From Actinernus sp. WN-2022 (taxonomy: Eukaryota; Cnidaria; Anthozoa; Actiniaria; Actinernidae), in NCBI GenBank assembly GCA_030867875.1, contig JAOWCC010000091.1, positions 1,301,464 through 1,365,463 of the forward strand: a DNA stretch of 64,000 nt, written 5' to 3'. Below are positions 10,767-20,599 of this stretch, piece after piece. Under the pieces are notes generated by a model. It did not search any database and was not told where the DNA came from. It saw only the letters and a program-made list of their open reading frames with translations. The position numbers and the translations under genes are program-made. Each line of letters opens with the position of its first letter. Within the stretch, counting starts at the first letter, position 1.

Positions 10767-11396
10767 CTTTGCAATAGGGTTCGTAGCTTCCAACTTGTCT
10801 GCTCGCAGGTTCGCAGCATCTAGATCTATCTCCTCTATGCGCTCTAGTAGTTGGACTACATCCTGTATCGGTTCAGCCACCTCCAGTAGTTGGGCTACAT
10901 CCTGCATCGGTTCGTCTACCTCCAGTAGTTGGGCTACATCCCGTATCGACTCGGCTTGGGCCGCCTCCAAAGCTAGAATACGATCATCTGCAGCTTCCAA
11001 CCTGTCGACTAGCTGGCTTGTGGCGACTTGTTTTCTCTCTAGACGACATACTTCTTGTTCCAGATCCTTTGTATACGCTTGGGATCCCATATCCCGCCTT
11101 GTCTCTGTTTGTGGTTGGGTTTGGACCTTTGCTATCTGTTTCTCGTCCTGCCTAGTTGGAACAGCTTGTGGAACAAAGGCAGACGTTTCCAAACCTTTCT
11201 GGATGCGGTAGGCTCTACCTTGCCCTATGCCATAGAGTCGTATTGCCTCTCGAATACCAACCTTTCCCGAAGCGATATTTTGGAATTGTTCTGTATGGCA
11301 TTGTATATCTATTCGTATCTGTTTCTCCAGTATGCATATGTAGTCTACTTCGTAGTCGAAGCGAACGCCCTTTTGTAGAATGCTATATGTAGGCAT
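10743..11396 (-). CDS. Unrecognised protein: HTH-like segment plus coiled coil (module B)
   Basis: 217 codons from ATG 11396, chosen because it matches the start of the related protein at 10321-10626 and lies 8 bases from the divergent (+) ATG at 11405. Residues about 45-70 form an HTH-like motif (IREAIRLYGIGQGRAYRI). The C-terminal half is strongly charged and predicted coiled coil (DLEQEVCRLERKQ onward), with three 13-residue tandem repeats of the type RDVAQLLEVDEP. The protein may bind DNA and multimerise through the coil; this is inference. The longer open frame upstream to 11726 lies antisense to the 11405 gene and is probably not used. No homologue recognised. Confidence 0.45.
   Translation of the reverse strand: MPTYSILQKGVRFDYEVDYICILEKQIRIDIQCHTEQFQNIASGKVGIREAIRLYGIGQGRAYRIQKGLETSAFVPQAVPTRQDEKQIAKVQTQPQTETRRDMGSQAYTKDLEQEVCRLERKQVATSQLVDRLEAADDRILALEAAQAESIRDVAQLLEVDEPMQDVAQLLEVAEPIQDVVQLLERIEEIDLDAANLRADKLEATNPIAKLPGLYWI
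10845..10965. repeat. 39-bp coding tandem repeat, 3 copies
   Basis: Three copies of a 39-base unit (TCCTGTATCGGTTC...TAGTTGGGCTACA type) that encode the 13-residue repeats in the minus-strand coiled-coil protein. The second and third units are very similar, so expansion was recent or homogenised. Confidence 0.7.
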
Positions 11397-11404
11397 ATGG
11401 GAAT

Positions 11405-11764
11405 ATGGATATTCTACGAGTGTGTGGTTCTTGGGGGAAGTGGTCAGTATTCTATCCAGTACGGGCCTGGAAGGATGCCATGGCTGTGGCAGTGTCTTCG
11501 GGTGCAACCCAGACGTCCTTGGAGGAATACCTTGCCTCGCCGAAAAAGGAAGAAGGCGTTTTGTGTTGCGTAGGAGTGGAGGATGTTGGAGTAGAAAGTG
11601 TGGGGAAAGCACTATGCGATGCTCTTGCTCGCGGTCCATTGTATCTCGTGCGAGACGCCGACTACGAGACTCCTTCGTTGTGCAACGAGGATGGTCTTGT
11701 TTTCCCTTGGCCGGATAGTCCAGCATTCCAACGTCTGGCTAGTCTTTGTCCGTCTACGTCGTAG
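11405..11764 (+). CDS. Unrecognised 119-aa protein
   Basis: Intact frame beginning MDILRVCGSWGKWSVFYPVR and ending LCPSTS. Globular composition with no membrane segment. A partial paralogue of the first ~22 codons lies at 10699. Similarity there includes synonymous third-position changes, supporting this strand and start. Divergently transcribed from the HTH/coiled-coil gene with only 8 bases between the two ATGs, too short for separate ordinary promoters. No family recognised; an alternative is that the minus-strand frame across this stretch is real and this one is a shadow. Confidence 0.45.
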   Translation: MDILRVCGSWGKWSVFYPVRAWKDAMAVAVSSGATQTSLEEYLASPKKEEGVLCCVGVEDVGVESVGKALCDALARGPLYLVRDADYETPSLCNEDGLVFPWPDSPAFQRLASLCPSTS

Positions 11765-11769
11765 ACATG

Positions 11770-14312
11770 CTACACGCATTGGCAGATAGATATGGTGGCA
11801 AGCCTGTCCTTCTTTTTGTTTGGTGTGGTTCGAATGTCTCCAAGGTAGCAGCGTAGTGGTGCAAGAGCGCGTTCCAAGTTCGTTGTTCCGATTGCTTCTA
11901 GTTCTCGATCTAGGAAGAAACCATACGTAGGCGTCTCTTCCTCGGTGGTAGGCTCGCTATCTGCAGGAAGAAGATGTAGAATAGTTCTTGGACTACCTCG
12001 GAAGGTGGTTGGAGAATATAGGAAGCAAATGTACTCGCCTGCAGCGAGGTCGGCTGCTTTGCACTCCGTTCTTTTGGGTGCTGGTACAATGGCAAGGTTG
12101 CGGGGATGTAGACGAAGCTCGTTGTCTGCCTCGTTGGCTTTCTGCAATAGGGCTTCTACCAAGGGCTTGTCTGCTGGGTTTGGAGTCTATTGCACAGATA
12201 TGGGAATCCATTCGATTCGTTTGCTGTTGGCATATAACTTTTTCTCTGGTTGGGTTTGGAAGCGAAGGGTAGGTTTGTAGGGAGATAGCTGGACTAGGTA
12301 GTAGAGCTGTGCGGACTGCTCGAAGTTGCCCTCGAGTTTGTCGAGGATAGTAGAGAGTCCCTTCGTACTCCATATGGCCATATCCTCTCGTACATCGCAC
12401 CCTGGCACCTCGACATCCTGGCTGTATTTCCATACTGGTTTTTGCATCTGCGGAACCCTAGGACACGAAAGTTGGTGTGGGGAAGAAAGTAGTCTAGCTT
12501 GTAGGTGGTGGTTTTCGCGGCACTCTCTATCCGACCTATAGCTTCGGCTGCCTTTGCCTCGAATGCTCTCCTCCCATCTAGGAAGCGTTCCATCTTCGCG
12601 AGCTCTTCTTTGCTCGAAGTGCACCTTGTTTCTCCACAACTCTGCGGCGCCAGTCCTCGGCCTTCTTCGCATCTGCAATGGCCAACAAGCGAGCTACCCT
12701 GTGGAGTGGCGATAGTGTCGATATTTTGCGTTCTGTGGGTATCTCTTCCAGTGGCCAGCTAATCTTTTCTTTCCCTATGGCATTGTTCGTGCTCTTTTCT
12801 CGCCAGATCCATTCTACTTGGGTGGTTTCGGGAAGCAGTTAGCTTGGTGGAAGGCAGTTGGTGTGTTTCTGCACCGGCCGTTTGCTGGCGGCAAGAATGG
12901 TCGAAGTGTTGGCTGCTTTGGTGTAGCAGCGGAGTGGACCTATGTCGATGCCGGCGTCTGTGGCCTCCAGAATGTCTACGCGAAAGATGGGACAGCATCG
13001 GAATCCAAACTCGGAAATTGTCCATTGTACGGCCTTCTCCCAGTGCTGGTAGTTGTCGCATATGGCTGCTGTGGGAGCTACCCGCACCCCAGCCACCCTC
13101 TTTGTCTTGGAGTGGGCATACCACGTTGCATATATGGTGTGGGAGGGACGATCGGCAAGAATACAACAACGGTCCAGCTCCTGGCGAGATTCCTCCATTG
13201 TCTGGCTGGTGGTTGTACTACGAAGAGACCTTGGCCCAGGGTCTGCAGAACCTCCTCTACCAGCTCTTTGCCCATGTTGGAAGACAACTCTTCGCAGAGG
13301 CGGCATGCGTATAACGAGACCTCGACGCGAGTGCACCCTCGAGCCTGCACATCTGGGTGTTGGAATGTTTGGTGGAGATGCTTGTTGGGACAGTCGACAT
13401 AGACTGCAAGGTGGCCACCAAAAGGTTCTCGAATCTCTCCCGCCTCGAAGTTCGAAACAATCTTGTTGTATATCTTCGCACGAATTGTCTTGCCTGCTGG
13501 GGTGGTGCGAACGTAAGTGCACACGTGCTTTCCGACGGAGTCTGTATTGTCCAAGATGGTAGCCCCATAGGAACACATTGCATGGGCTAGGTCTCCTTGT
13601 TCTCGCATACCTTCTTTTTCCACCAGATGGCCCACAAGTGCGGGTCGATCTAGTACTCCCGAGAAGTCTTGGGTATAGTCTATGCTATAGAGCATAGGTG
13701 CCTTTCGAGTCCTGCTAGTGTGGACTGCAGCTTCTCCAGTGGAATTTCCGATACGTCGACCTTGGCCACGAAGTAGGCTTCGGGTTTTTCCTCTGGATAT
13801 AGCTTGCGCCATGCTTGGCGAGCTCAGCTTGCCGTGTCGTTCTCGATTCGAGCAATGGTCGTAGAGACAATGCCAGTGCTGGTAGGTCGAGCAGTGTGGG
13901 AAATGGCTACGTGGAGGTGTTTGCCAGATAGGTTGGAGTTCTGGATTGCGAGCTGTATTGCTGCAATCACCTGCTTTGCTTTGCCACCATCTCCAGTGGA
14001 CAGTAGGACCTTTTGTCCTTTGTAGACTACATCCATGCGGGCGAGGTAGCCAAACACGTACAAGTCGTCCACGAATGTTGGGAGCCCTTCGAGTGGGGCA
14101 AGGTTGGTTGGGCCTTCGTTTCCAGCCAGATAGTCCACATCGGCGATATCCGAGACGAGGTTGCTATCGTAGGTGTTTTCTAGGAGGAGATGGAGGGCTG
14201 TGTTCTTTTCCACACGAAGTCCCATGCTTTCGAATGTTGCGTAGATAGCTGCCATTGTTGTTGTAGGTTTTTGGGGCGAACGGAATAGTTGCCTATATCC
14301 TTGGGCTACCAT
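11770..14312 (-). pseudogene. Long unrecognised protein, weak replication-initiator-like motif, broken
   Basis: A minus-strand coding stretch of about 2.5 kb starting ATG 14312 (MVAQGYRQLFRSPQKP). The coding-like reading moves between frames near 13830, 13690, 13150, 12600 and 12430, and has stops at 12839-12841 and 12187-12189. Parts read smoothly: YFVAKVDVSEIPLEKLQSTL, DYTQDFSGVLDRPALVGHL, GKTIRAKIYNK, then about 45 residues later GCTRVEVSLYAC, and a helical lysine-rich C-terminal half. The KIYNK...RVEV spacing is reminiscent of pT181/Rep_trans-type rolling-circle initiators (R-[IL]-Y-[ND]-K ... R-x-E); this is only a motif-level resemblance. It is the largest gene of a CpG-rich block whose other genes are also unrecognised. 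It could be an integrated plasmid, virus or transposon gene. Confidence 0.4.
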
Positions 14313-14379
14313 TGTCTAAATAGGAAGTTTCTGGGCAACAAATTGCATATGGACTATGGTGGAGGCCCGGACTGCGCTT

Positions 14380-14555
14380 CGCATGCGAAAGGCGACCCAT
14401 CTGGCTACACAGAGGATTTCCGAAAAAGTTGTGTAGACTGTGGGTCTCCCATCTACTTCCATATGGCATATATGCATAGATGCAGGATTTCCGAAAAAAA
14501 AAAGATGTGTCACCATCTGGCATATATACATATACATAGGATTTCCGAAAAGGTT
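14380..14555. repeat. Iterated ~60-bp repeat ending GGATTTCCGAAAA
   Basis: Three units, each of the type CATCTGGCATATATACATA followed by AGGATTTCCGAAAA, at roughly 14397-14428, 14460-14500 and 14515-14552. They lie directly upstream of the long broken gene and overlap the 3' end of the cysteine-rich ORF, a position where iterons or promoter repeats would sit. Confidence 0.6.
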
Positions 14556-14869
14556 GCCGAAACGGAGGGTTGCCAAAGAAAAAATACGGGTCTAGTTATG
14601 TTGTCAGAAATAGGGGTCTTCATTTTCAATTCAGCTAACACCTTTGCAAATCGCTTCTTAGTGCGGCATTGTAGGTTCCAGAGGCGATGGCGCTGTGTTT
14701 GTCCGCACTTCGAGCAAAGTCCATAACTCGTAAGACAGCCGCGATCACACTTAGAACATGGAGTGGGTGATGTGCTCCCTCCTCGTATCTGGCAATTATG
14801 CTGGGCGCAGTACTCTGTCTTCGAACGACCTAGACTCCTTACACACCTCGTATCCTTCCCAAACATCAA
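14510..14869 (-). CDS. Cysteine-rich zinc-ribbon-like small protein
   Basis: 119 codons from ATG 14869. The core has three C/H pairs: YCAQHNC, PCSKCDRGC and LCSKCGQTQRH, then a basic stretch NLQCRTKKRFAKVLAELKMK. Paired CxxC motifs with a basic tail suggest a small zinc-binding nucleic-acid protein. The last ~35 codons run into the iterated repeat, so the true end is uncertain. It is the most upstream ORF of the CpG-rich block, same strand as the long gene. Confidence 0.4.
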   Translation of the reverse strand: MMFGKDTRCVRSLGRSKTEYCAQHNCQIRGGSTSPTPCSKCDRGCLTSYGLCSKCGQTQRHRLWNLQCRTKKRFAKVLAELKMKTPISDNITRPVFFLWQPSVSATFSEILCICIYARW

Positions 14870-15286
14870 GAGTTCCGTAACGTCATATGTAGTCTTATTT
14901 CAACACGGAAATCACTGACAGCTTCATTCACCGCCGGCAAACTGCATTTTTCAGACCCGGGTTTTCAGATTAACGAACTACAGTACTCTGTAAATGAAAA
15001 CAAAAATTACATCGATCTACAAGTGCCTTTCTCCATAGTTCGATATATACCACATTTATTCCCTTCTCTAATTCGAAATTTTCTATCTGTGTCGTGACCC
15101 CTGCGAGAAAGGGACTTATCTAAACGTTGCGGAGTCGATGTTGGTCCGATGCCATCCTTGTTGAGTTGTTGAATCACGTTATATCGAATGATCAGAGGGC
15201 AGCATTTTCGTCATACGTATACGTATATATCTATACGAAGCCCTTCTCTAATTGGAACGCAGAATCGATATTATTGGGGTAGAAAC
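14870..15286. other. No clear gene; right edge of the CpG-rich block
   Basis: Composition falls back toward AT-rich here. A short minus-strand frame (QQLNKDGIGPTSTPQRLDK) around 15060-15170 may be the tail of a further ORF. No boundary repeat matching the left edge near 10260 was found by eye. Confidence 0.3.
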
Positions 15287-15594
15287 CTAGTAGTATAGCC
15301 GGAGAAAAATGATACCGCCTAGTATTTTTCCACAGGAGAACCGTTTGGATGGCTCCCGACCTCAATATCTTTTTTGGACTTTGTTGAAATTTTTGACCAC
15401 AGTATGTGTGTTTATTGTACCCAATCACAACATCTATGGTATTCCAGAGATAATAAGTTGGAATTTTGTACAATAAACACACATTGTGGTCAAAAATTCA
15501 ACAGGGTCCAAAAAAGGTATTGAGGGAGGGGGCCATCAAACGATTCGAGGGAAAAAAATAGGTGGTATAATTTTAATCCCGGCTATATTACTAG
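15287..15594. repeat. Fold-back MITE, about 308 bp
   Basis: Long inverted repeat with arms of about 125 bases and a ~50-base loop. The left arm begins TAGTATAGCCGG, the right arm ends CCGGCTATATTACTA, and the arms meet at TTTATTGTAC / GTACAATAAA around 15412 and 15468. Arm identity by eye is about 80%, so this is an older copy. Confidence 0.7.
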
Positions 15595-16440
15595 TTTCTT
15601 AAAAGTGTCATCATGACTGAGTTGATCTGAGTTGTTTTTAAACCAATGCCAAAACAGGTTTCACACCCTGATTATTATACATGTACTCAGAGTTTTATTG
15701 ATGTGTTTGCTATTTAGTTTTGTTTATTGAGAGGGCTAGTTTTTGCTGTCCAGCTTGGGTACCAGTACTCATATAACTAAGTAAGGGCAAGATTCAGCTG
15801 TACATGTGTTCAGCTCCTGACCCTAAATAAAAGGTATCTGTTTAAGGTAATCTACAGTGTATGAGTAAACAGTCAAACCCATGGTCTAGTGACCTGGTGC
15901 AGAATATTGTCTTCAAGTACATGTACTAAGGACTTGTTATTGAACAATAGATTAACAAAGTATTGTCAGCTAGAAATAAGTGAACATGTCTGCTACATGT
16001 ATGTAAGCAAGGTACATGTAATGCATCTCAGTTGCAGGACCTCTACCACTAGCCATGAGAAAGATTGAGTTTACTGTTACAGTTTAATGTATAATCCATT
16101 GTGTTGTTTCAATTGATAGCTTTGGAACTGTATGAAAAATGGATTAAATAAAATGCAAAATACTGAGCATTTGTATGTACATGAATGTGATGGCAACAGT
16201 AATCTGCATAAATCCCCAAAACAATGCTTATTTTACATAGTGCCTAGCCTAAAAGACTCGTTTATACCGAAAAATTGTCTCAAAAACATATGACTGTATG
16301 TATTGGGGCATGTCAAAGTAACCATAACCATGATTGACAGGGTAGAGTACTACCACTACTGCTCTGCGCAGTGTGAAAATTCAATCACGTCTTGGGAAAA
16401 TATAACCAAAATGACCAATTTATAACCCGTCATGTTATTG
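15595..16440. other. No gene seen
   Basis: AT-rich, no coding frame of note. Several short TACATGTA motifs, a sequence that recurs throughout the window. Confidence 0.4.
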
Positions 16441-16690
16441 GGTCATGGCCCACCTGTTGCCTTTTTACAGTTTCTTTAAATTTTATTAAATTATAGGCTT
16501 CCCTTAGCCTTTTTGTGCAATTAAAAATATGAATTTTATTTTGTATCGAAGTCAGGCATAATTGTCAAAATTAGGCGACAATTTGTATGCCTTTAAAGAT
16601 ATGCTAATCACATGCGTGATGTCACAGGGTCTGCACATTTATGTTCACAAAGCCGACTGCAAGGCTTCTATTAGAGAAATTATGGCCATC
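16440..16690 (+). repeat. Dispersed repeat related to the 52.74-53.73 kb element
   Basis: Shares in order TTAAATTTTATTAAATT, CTTCCC, TTTTGTGCAATTAAAAAT, GTCAGGCATAATT and the block AAGATATGCTAATCACATG followed by CGTGA and GTC with 52.76-52.99 kb. Only one end is present here, so it is a half copy. Confidence 0.6.
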
Positions 16691-16756
16691 TTCAAGGTTT
16701 CTCTTTGGTCGAGAAAAGGGGCGGGGCGATGACGTCACAAGCGGCGGCCGCCGCCG

Positions 16757-16965
16757 CTATTATAGATCAAATCCAGGCTCCTGGTTGGCCGGAATTTTAT
16801 AGAACAAATATATTGGCCGGAATTTTATAGAACAAATACAGGCTCGGGATTGGCCGGAATTATAGATCAAATACAGGCTCGGGATTGGCTGGGATTATAG
16901 ATCAAATACAGGTTCCTGATTGGCCGCCGTTATAGATCAAATCCGAACTCCTGAGTGGTGGACCG
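16757..16965. repeat. Tandem repeat with ATTGGCCGG cores, about 5 units
   Basis: Units close to TTATAGATCAAATACAGG followed by CTCGGGATTGGCCGGAA repeated about five times, each with an inverted CCAAT box. A related unit (GAACAAATCCTGGGCTCTGA then TTGG) recurs at 19176-19206, on the other side of the RING-like gene. Confidence 0.7.
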
Positions 16966-17107
16966 TAGAACCTCCCAGGGAATATAAAAAAGTGAACCTC
17001 CTTTGTAAATTTAGTGAGAACGATGAACCCTACTTGCTTTTGTGGGTGCTACGCTAAAGTCGTGAAAGGATTGGCCGGCACGCCAGAGTGTGTGTACAAG
17101 TGTGGAC

Positions 17108-17281
17108 AAACGGCTAATTACAAGTCGCAACCGCAAGTATTTACCCAAAAAGATAATGGATCGAAAAATGTGCAACCGCACTAGTATTTTACCCAGAAAG
17201 ATAATGGATCGAAAATGTGTAACCGCACTAGTATTTACCCAAAAAGATAACGGATCGAAAATGTGCAATCGCACTATTTGA
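17108..17281. repeat. ~51-bp tandem repeat, 3-4 units
   Basis: Units of the type ACTAGTATTTACCCAAAAAG followed by ATAATGGATCGAAAATGTGC and AACCGC. They lie just downstream of the RING-like gene and were read as an ORF only because the unit is a multiple of three. Confidence 0.75.
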
Positions 17282-17351
17282 TTGAAAAAGTATTTACATA
17301 ATAAGAGTAATAGGATAAAGCAAAATTGCAATGGAGAAAAAAAAAAGTTCA

Positions 17352-18444
17352 TCAAAACATATCATAATGATTGCTGTAGTGTTTATTGATCGGTAGATTG
17401 ATTGTGCCATACGTGGCTAAATGATGAAACAAAATAATAGTGCCTGACTTAAAAAAAAAGGGTGTTAGGCAACAATAACAGAAGGGTACTTTGTTGTATT
17501 TCAGTTTCCTTGAGACAAATTTAATGAAGCAAGGGGTAGACACTGTTTCCCCACAACAGGCACACACAAGTCTTCACACAATAGACACCCCCACCCCCGG
17601 TTCATAAATGAGATTTCAGTGGAAAAAGCGATCATGAACGTAACTATAATAATGTTTGTACTTCTTGGTAAAAGGCAAACGAAAACTGGCCAAAGTGACC
17701 AAATGTAATAATACAACGATACTCCCCTGTCTTATGAAAAAAATATGTTTTACTTTTCGTAAACAAAAAAGACACCGTGGATTATAGTCTAAATGTAAGG
17801 CATTAACAACGATACGTACAAAGCATGAGCTGCAATAAGTTACCCCACAGCAGGGCATTGGAGGAAGCTGTTGTGCTGGTAGATCCCCGCACTGTATACA
17901 CTAAAAAAAAAGAATTGTTGACGTAGCTGTAATGAGATTTGAATTGTTCCGCTAGGGGTAAGCGTAGGACAACCAAAGTAAATAAATGTTGATATACTAT
18001 AATACTCCCCCGTCTTAAAAAGAAATGGTGGTTTATGTCTCGTTCACAATAAAGACAAAAGGGTTGAAGGCCAATACGTATCCCTCCCGTAATAACGGTA
18101 ATGAAACAAGTGTCGCACATTGTACCGCCACAACAAGGCATCGGGGGTAATTGGTTTTCCGATGGGTCATCATCACACACCAAACACTGTGGAATATGAT
18201 GCCTATAGACGGGGTGGTGGGGGCACCGGCGGTAGACGATGCAATGTTTGCTATGCATCTTGCAGTGGGTATGATTTGAATGACAATAACTACACCATGA
18301 AAAAGTAAATGCTGTAACGGGCTCTACACTTATGGCCCCGCTAACTGCCGTCGTAAATATAAAACTTCTATTAAATTCTAAGGCTTGTCCGGAATTATTC
18401 CAAGAGTAGTTTCCTTTTACCCCGGTGGCCACATGGTTAATCAA
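17352..18444 (-). CDS. Tandem RING-like zinc domain gene, partly degenerate
   Basis: Minus-strand array of three related units, each about 100 residues. Unit 1: a C/H-rich lead (WCSYCHSNHTHCKMHSKHC), CLVC, PMPCCGGTMCDTCF, then FCLYC. Unit 2: PMPCCGVTYCSSCF, RCLFC. Unit 3: CACCGETVSTPCF, FCYCC. Each ends with a hydrophobic tail of the form GSIIVYQHLFTL...Y.HYYSY. The C-x2-C...C-C-G...C-x2-C...C-x2-C layout is RING-like, so an E3 ubiquitin-ligase role is possible but unproven. Units 1 and 2 are separated by a stretch with a TATACAG acceptor near 17895, consistent with one exon per unit. Unit 3 carries a frameshift. Candidate upstream exons lie at about 18540-19010. Confidence 0.5.
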
Positions 18445-18539
18445 GAATAGAGACGGGGCAAAAATTTCCAGATGTTGTTCTTTTTTTTTATCGATCCTCT
18501 GTTGAGTGCAGACGTACTCGCCGATTTAAGTCAAGATCT

Positions 18540-19010
18540 CGGCTGGAAGACCTATCTGCCGTAGTACCATGGCGTGGGTATAGTAATGATTGCTAGTGAA
18601 AGTCTGTTTGGGGGAAAAAATAAAAAAATAAAAATAAATAAAAATAAAAGAGGAATAGCATGAACGTTTTAAAGGAATTGTTTCTGTGGAGGCGCTCTTA
18701 CCAGAGCGGGAGGACACCGAGAGAGGACCTCCGAGAAAAACCTATAAAAAATGATCAAATTATGGTTCGTGGGGGATTTTTGCCAATAAAAATGAACGGC
18801 CCGTTAAGCAGAGACCGAACGCTAACACTGTCTTTTAGGGGGACGGGACGGAGAACAACTTACATGGGTCAGGTTCAGATCTTCTACTCCGTAAACATTC
18901 TAGAAAAAAAACAAAAGAAAAATTAGCGGTGGTGTTCCAAGATTAAAAAATAATTCAGCAGGTAAGTACCTCTCTCTCTGTGGCGCCCTCGGTAAGCCAT
19001 TGCCCTTGCT
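18540..19010 (-). other. Candidate 5' exons of the RING-like gene
   Basis: Reading the minus strand: an ATG exon MAYRGRHRER with a GAG|GTACTT donor near 18970, an exon after TTTTTTCTAG (CLRSRRSEPDP, donor GTAAGT near 18864), one ending before GTAAGAG near 18702, and one after CCCCAAACAG near 18600. Arginine/serine-rich. Splice sites look good but the reading is short and unverified. Confidence 0.3.
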
Positions 19011-19826
19011 CTTGCTCTTTGTTTTTGTTCTTTCTGAGCTGTAGAAATAAAAAGGAAACCAAAGTAAAAAGGGATTAGTACAGCCACGTGTTGAATTTCA
19101 AGAGAGAATTTCGTGTCATCTTACCTGGCTGAGTGTTTGGTTCAAAGGCGCCGAAGTTCATTCAACCTACAGTATTTATGGAACAAATCCTGGGCTCTGA
19201 TTGGTGCACTTTTCTTGGTCTGGGATTGGTTCGCTAATCGGAGCGCACGCTGTGAGTGTTGGATTTCAATCCGGTTTTAGGCCAAACTCAAGCTCGAGTT
19301 TATTTGGGACGGCCAAGAAGCTCAATTTCTACCCAAAACCTCGGGGAAGTTTTTTCCGTCTCATTCGATCCGGGAAAGGGTTCATTTTCCTACCGAAACC
19401 CCGTGCAAGCCAAATCAAATTTAATAAAGACGAGCGGCCTGGCAAGCTCTCATTATCTTTGCCATTTTTCGAGATTTTATATTTGCCTGAGGATTTGGGT
19501 TTCAAAGTTCACATTTTCTGTGGGTGTTACTTGGTCTTTCCAAATGTGGTGGTCTCATTGCCTTTTGGACAGTTTTGGTCATACATTTGACATTGTCCTG
19601 CAAGGATATTAAATACTAAATATTTCTTGATTTGATGCAAGTAAAGGACATGCATATTTTTGGACTTGCAATAATAAATAATGTATGTGACATCACATAG
19701 TCTGCCATTTATGTCTGGTTAAATACATTTTTTACCTCACACATCTGCTGGGCCTAACTTGATCATGCCAATGTACACACGAGTCACCTGGAGAACAAGA
19801 AAACAAATTTTGTAAATCCCGTGGAA
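19011..19826. other. No convincing gene; CCAAT-rich start
   Basis: Near 19176-19240 there are two ATTGG boxes in a unit matching the tandem repeat at 16.8 kb; this is a plausible promoter for the minus-strand RING-like gene. The 129-codon (+) frame at 19201-19590 has two internal near-repeats (LNFYPKPRGSFF / FIFLPKPRASQ) but no recognised domain. Confidence 0.35.
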
Positions 19827-20162
19827 TCTCCACTGGTGGACATCTCCCGTAAGCGGACACCAACAGAGGTCCCAGCCATTATCCAATCAAAATAGTACAT
19901 TCACAACCTCCCTAAAGTGGAAACAAATACTAAAAAGATATGTACATTTATTAGTTTGTGTTATTTAAAATCAGCAAATTTTCTAACCTTATCCAGCACT
20001 TAATTTGGATTAAAACTTGCCAAGCGCTAGTTCTAAACGTTATTTTCACATCTACTGACCAGGTCTTGTGACTGTAACTGTCTCCATTTGCTGTCTCGAT
20101 CTCCCATAAGCAAACACTTGTTCAAGGTCCTGAGGGTTGTCCACTTACGGGAGGTTCCACTG
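19827..20162. repeat. MITE with CTCCCGTAAG(C/T)GGACA ends
   Basis: The left end has CATCTCCCGTAAGCGGACACC and the right end, inverted, CAGTGGAACCTCCCGTAAG then TGGACAACC. The arms share the CTCCCGTAAGYGGACA core and a nearby CTCCCATAAGCAAACA copy. This end sequence is familiar from metazoan MITEs. Confidence 0.55.
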
Positions 20163-20599
20163 TACTTATGTATATGTATTTAGGACTGTAGGGAGGGGGT
20201 TCAAATAAAAATCTATAGTACACAAAACGTGCACCAATTTCCCTTTGCTTTATGCCCAAACACTCAATTGTATATGTATCAATGCATTTTTATCAATAAG
20301 TTAATAGATACGAACTCGAGCTAAAAAAAACATATTAACAGCAACGTCTCTGAAGGAAAAGAGAACGACATGGCATAGAGGAAACAGACCATCTCACCCT
20401 AACAGTATCCAAAACTAATGCAAATAGGTTCATGCAGGTACAATCAAATTGTACCAATCTTGTCTTTGTTGACTGGGGTGTATCTGGCTGCTGTTCTGTA
20501 CTAGACTGTCATCATCAGCTGATTTCTACAATATTACGTATGTAATACAACAATAAAAAAAAAGAACGTAAGATTATTTCAACACCCAAAGAAACTGAA

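Noticed and set aside
11397..11726. Upstream extension of the minus-strand HTH/coil ORF to 11726
   Set aside because: Fully antisense to the better-supported 119-aa (+) gene, and the related protein at 10.6 kb starts at the equivalent of ATG 11396.
12818..13402. 194-codon (+) frame across the CpG-rich block
   Set aside because: Trp/Cys/Gly-rich composition typical of antisense reading; the minus strand gives smooth, charged segments.
17090..17281. 63-codon (+) frame over the 51-bp repeats
   Set aside because: By-product of the tandem repeat unit length; no domain.
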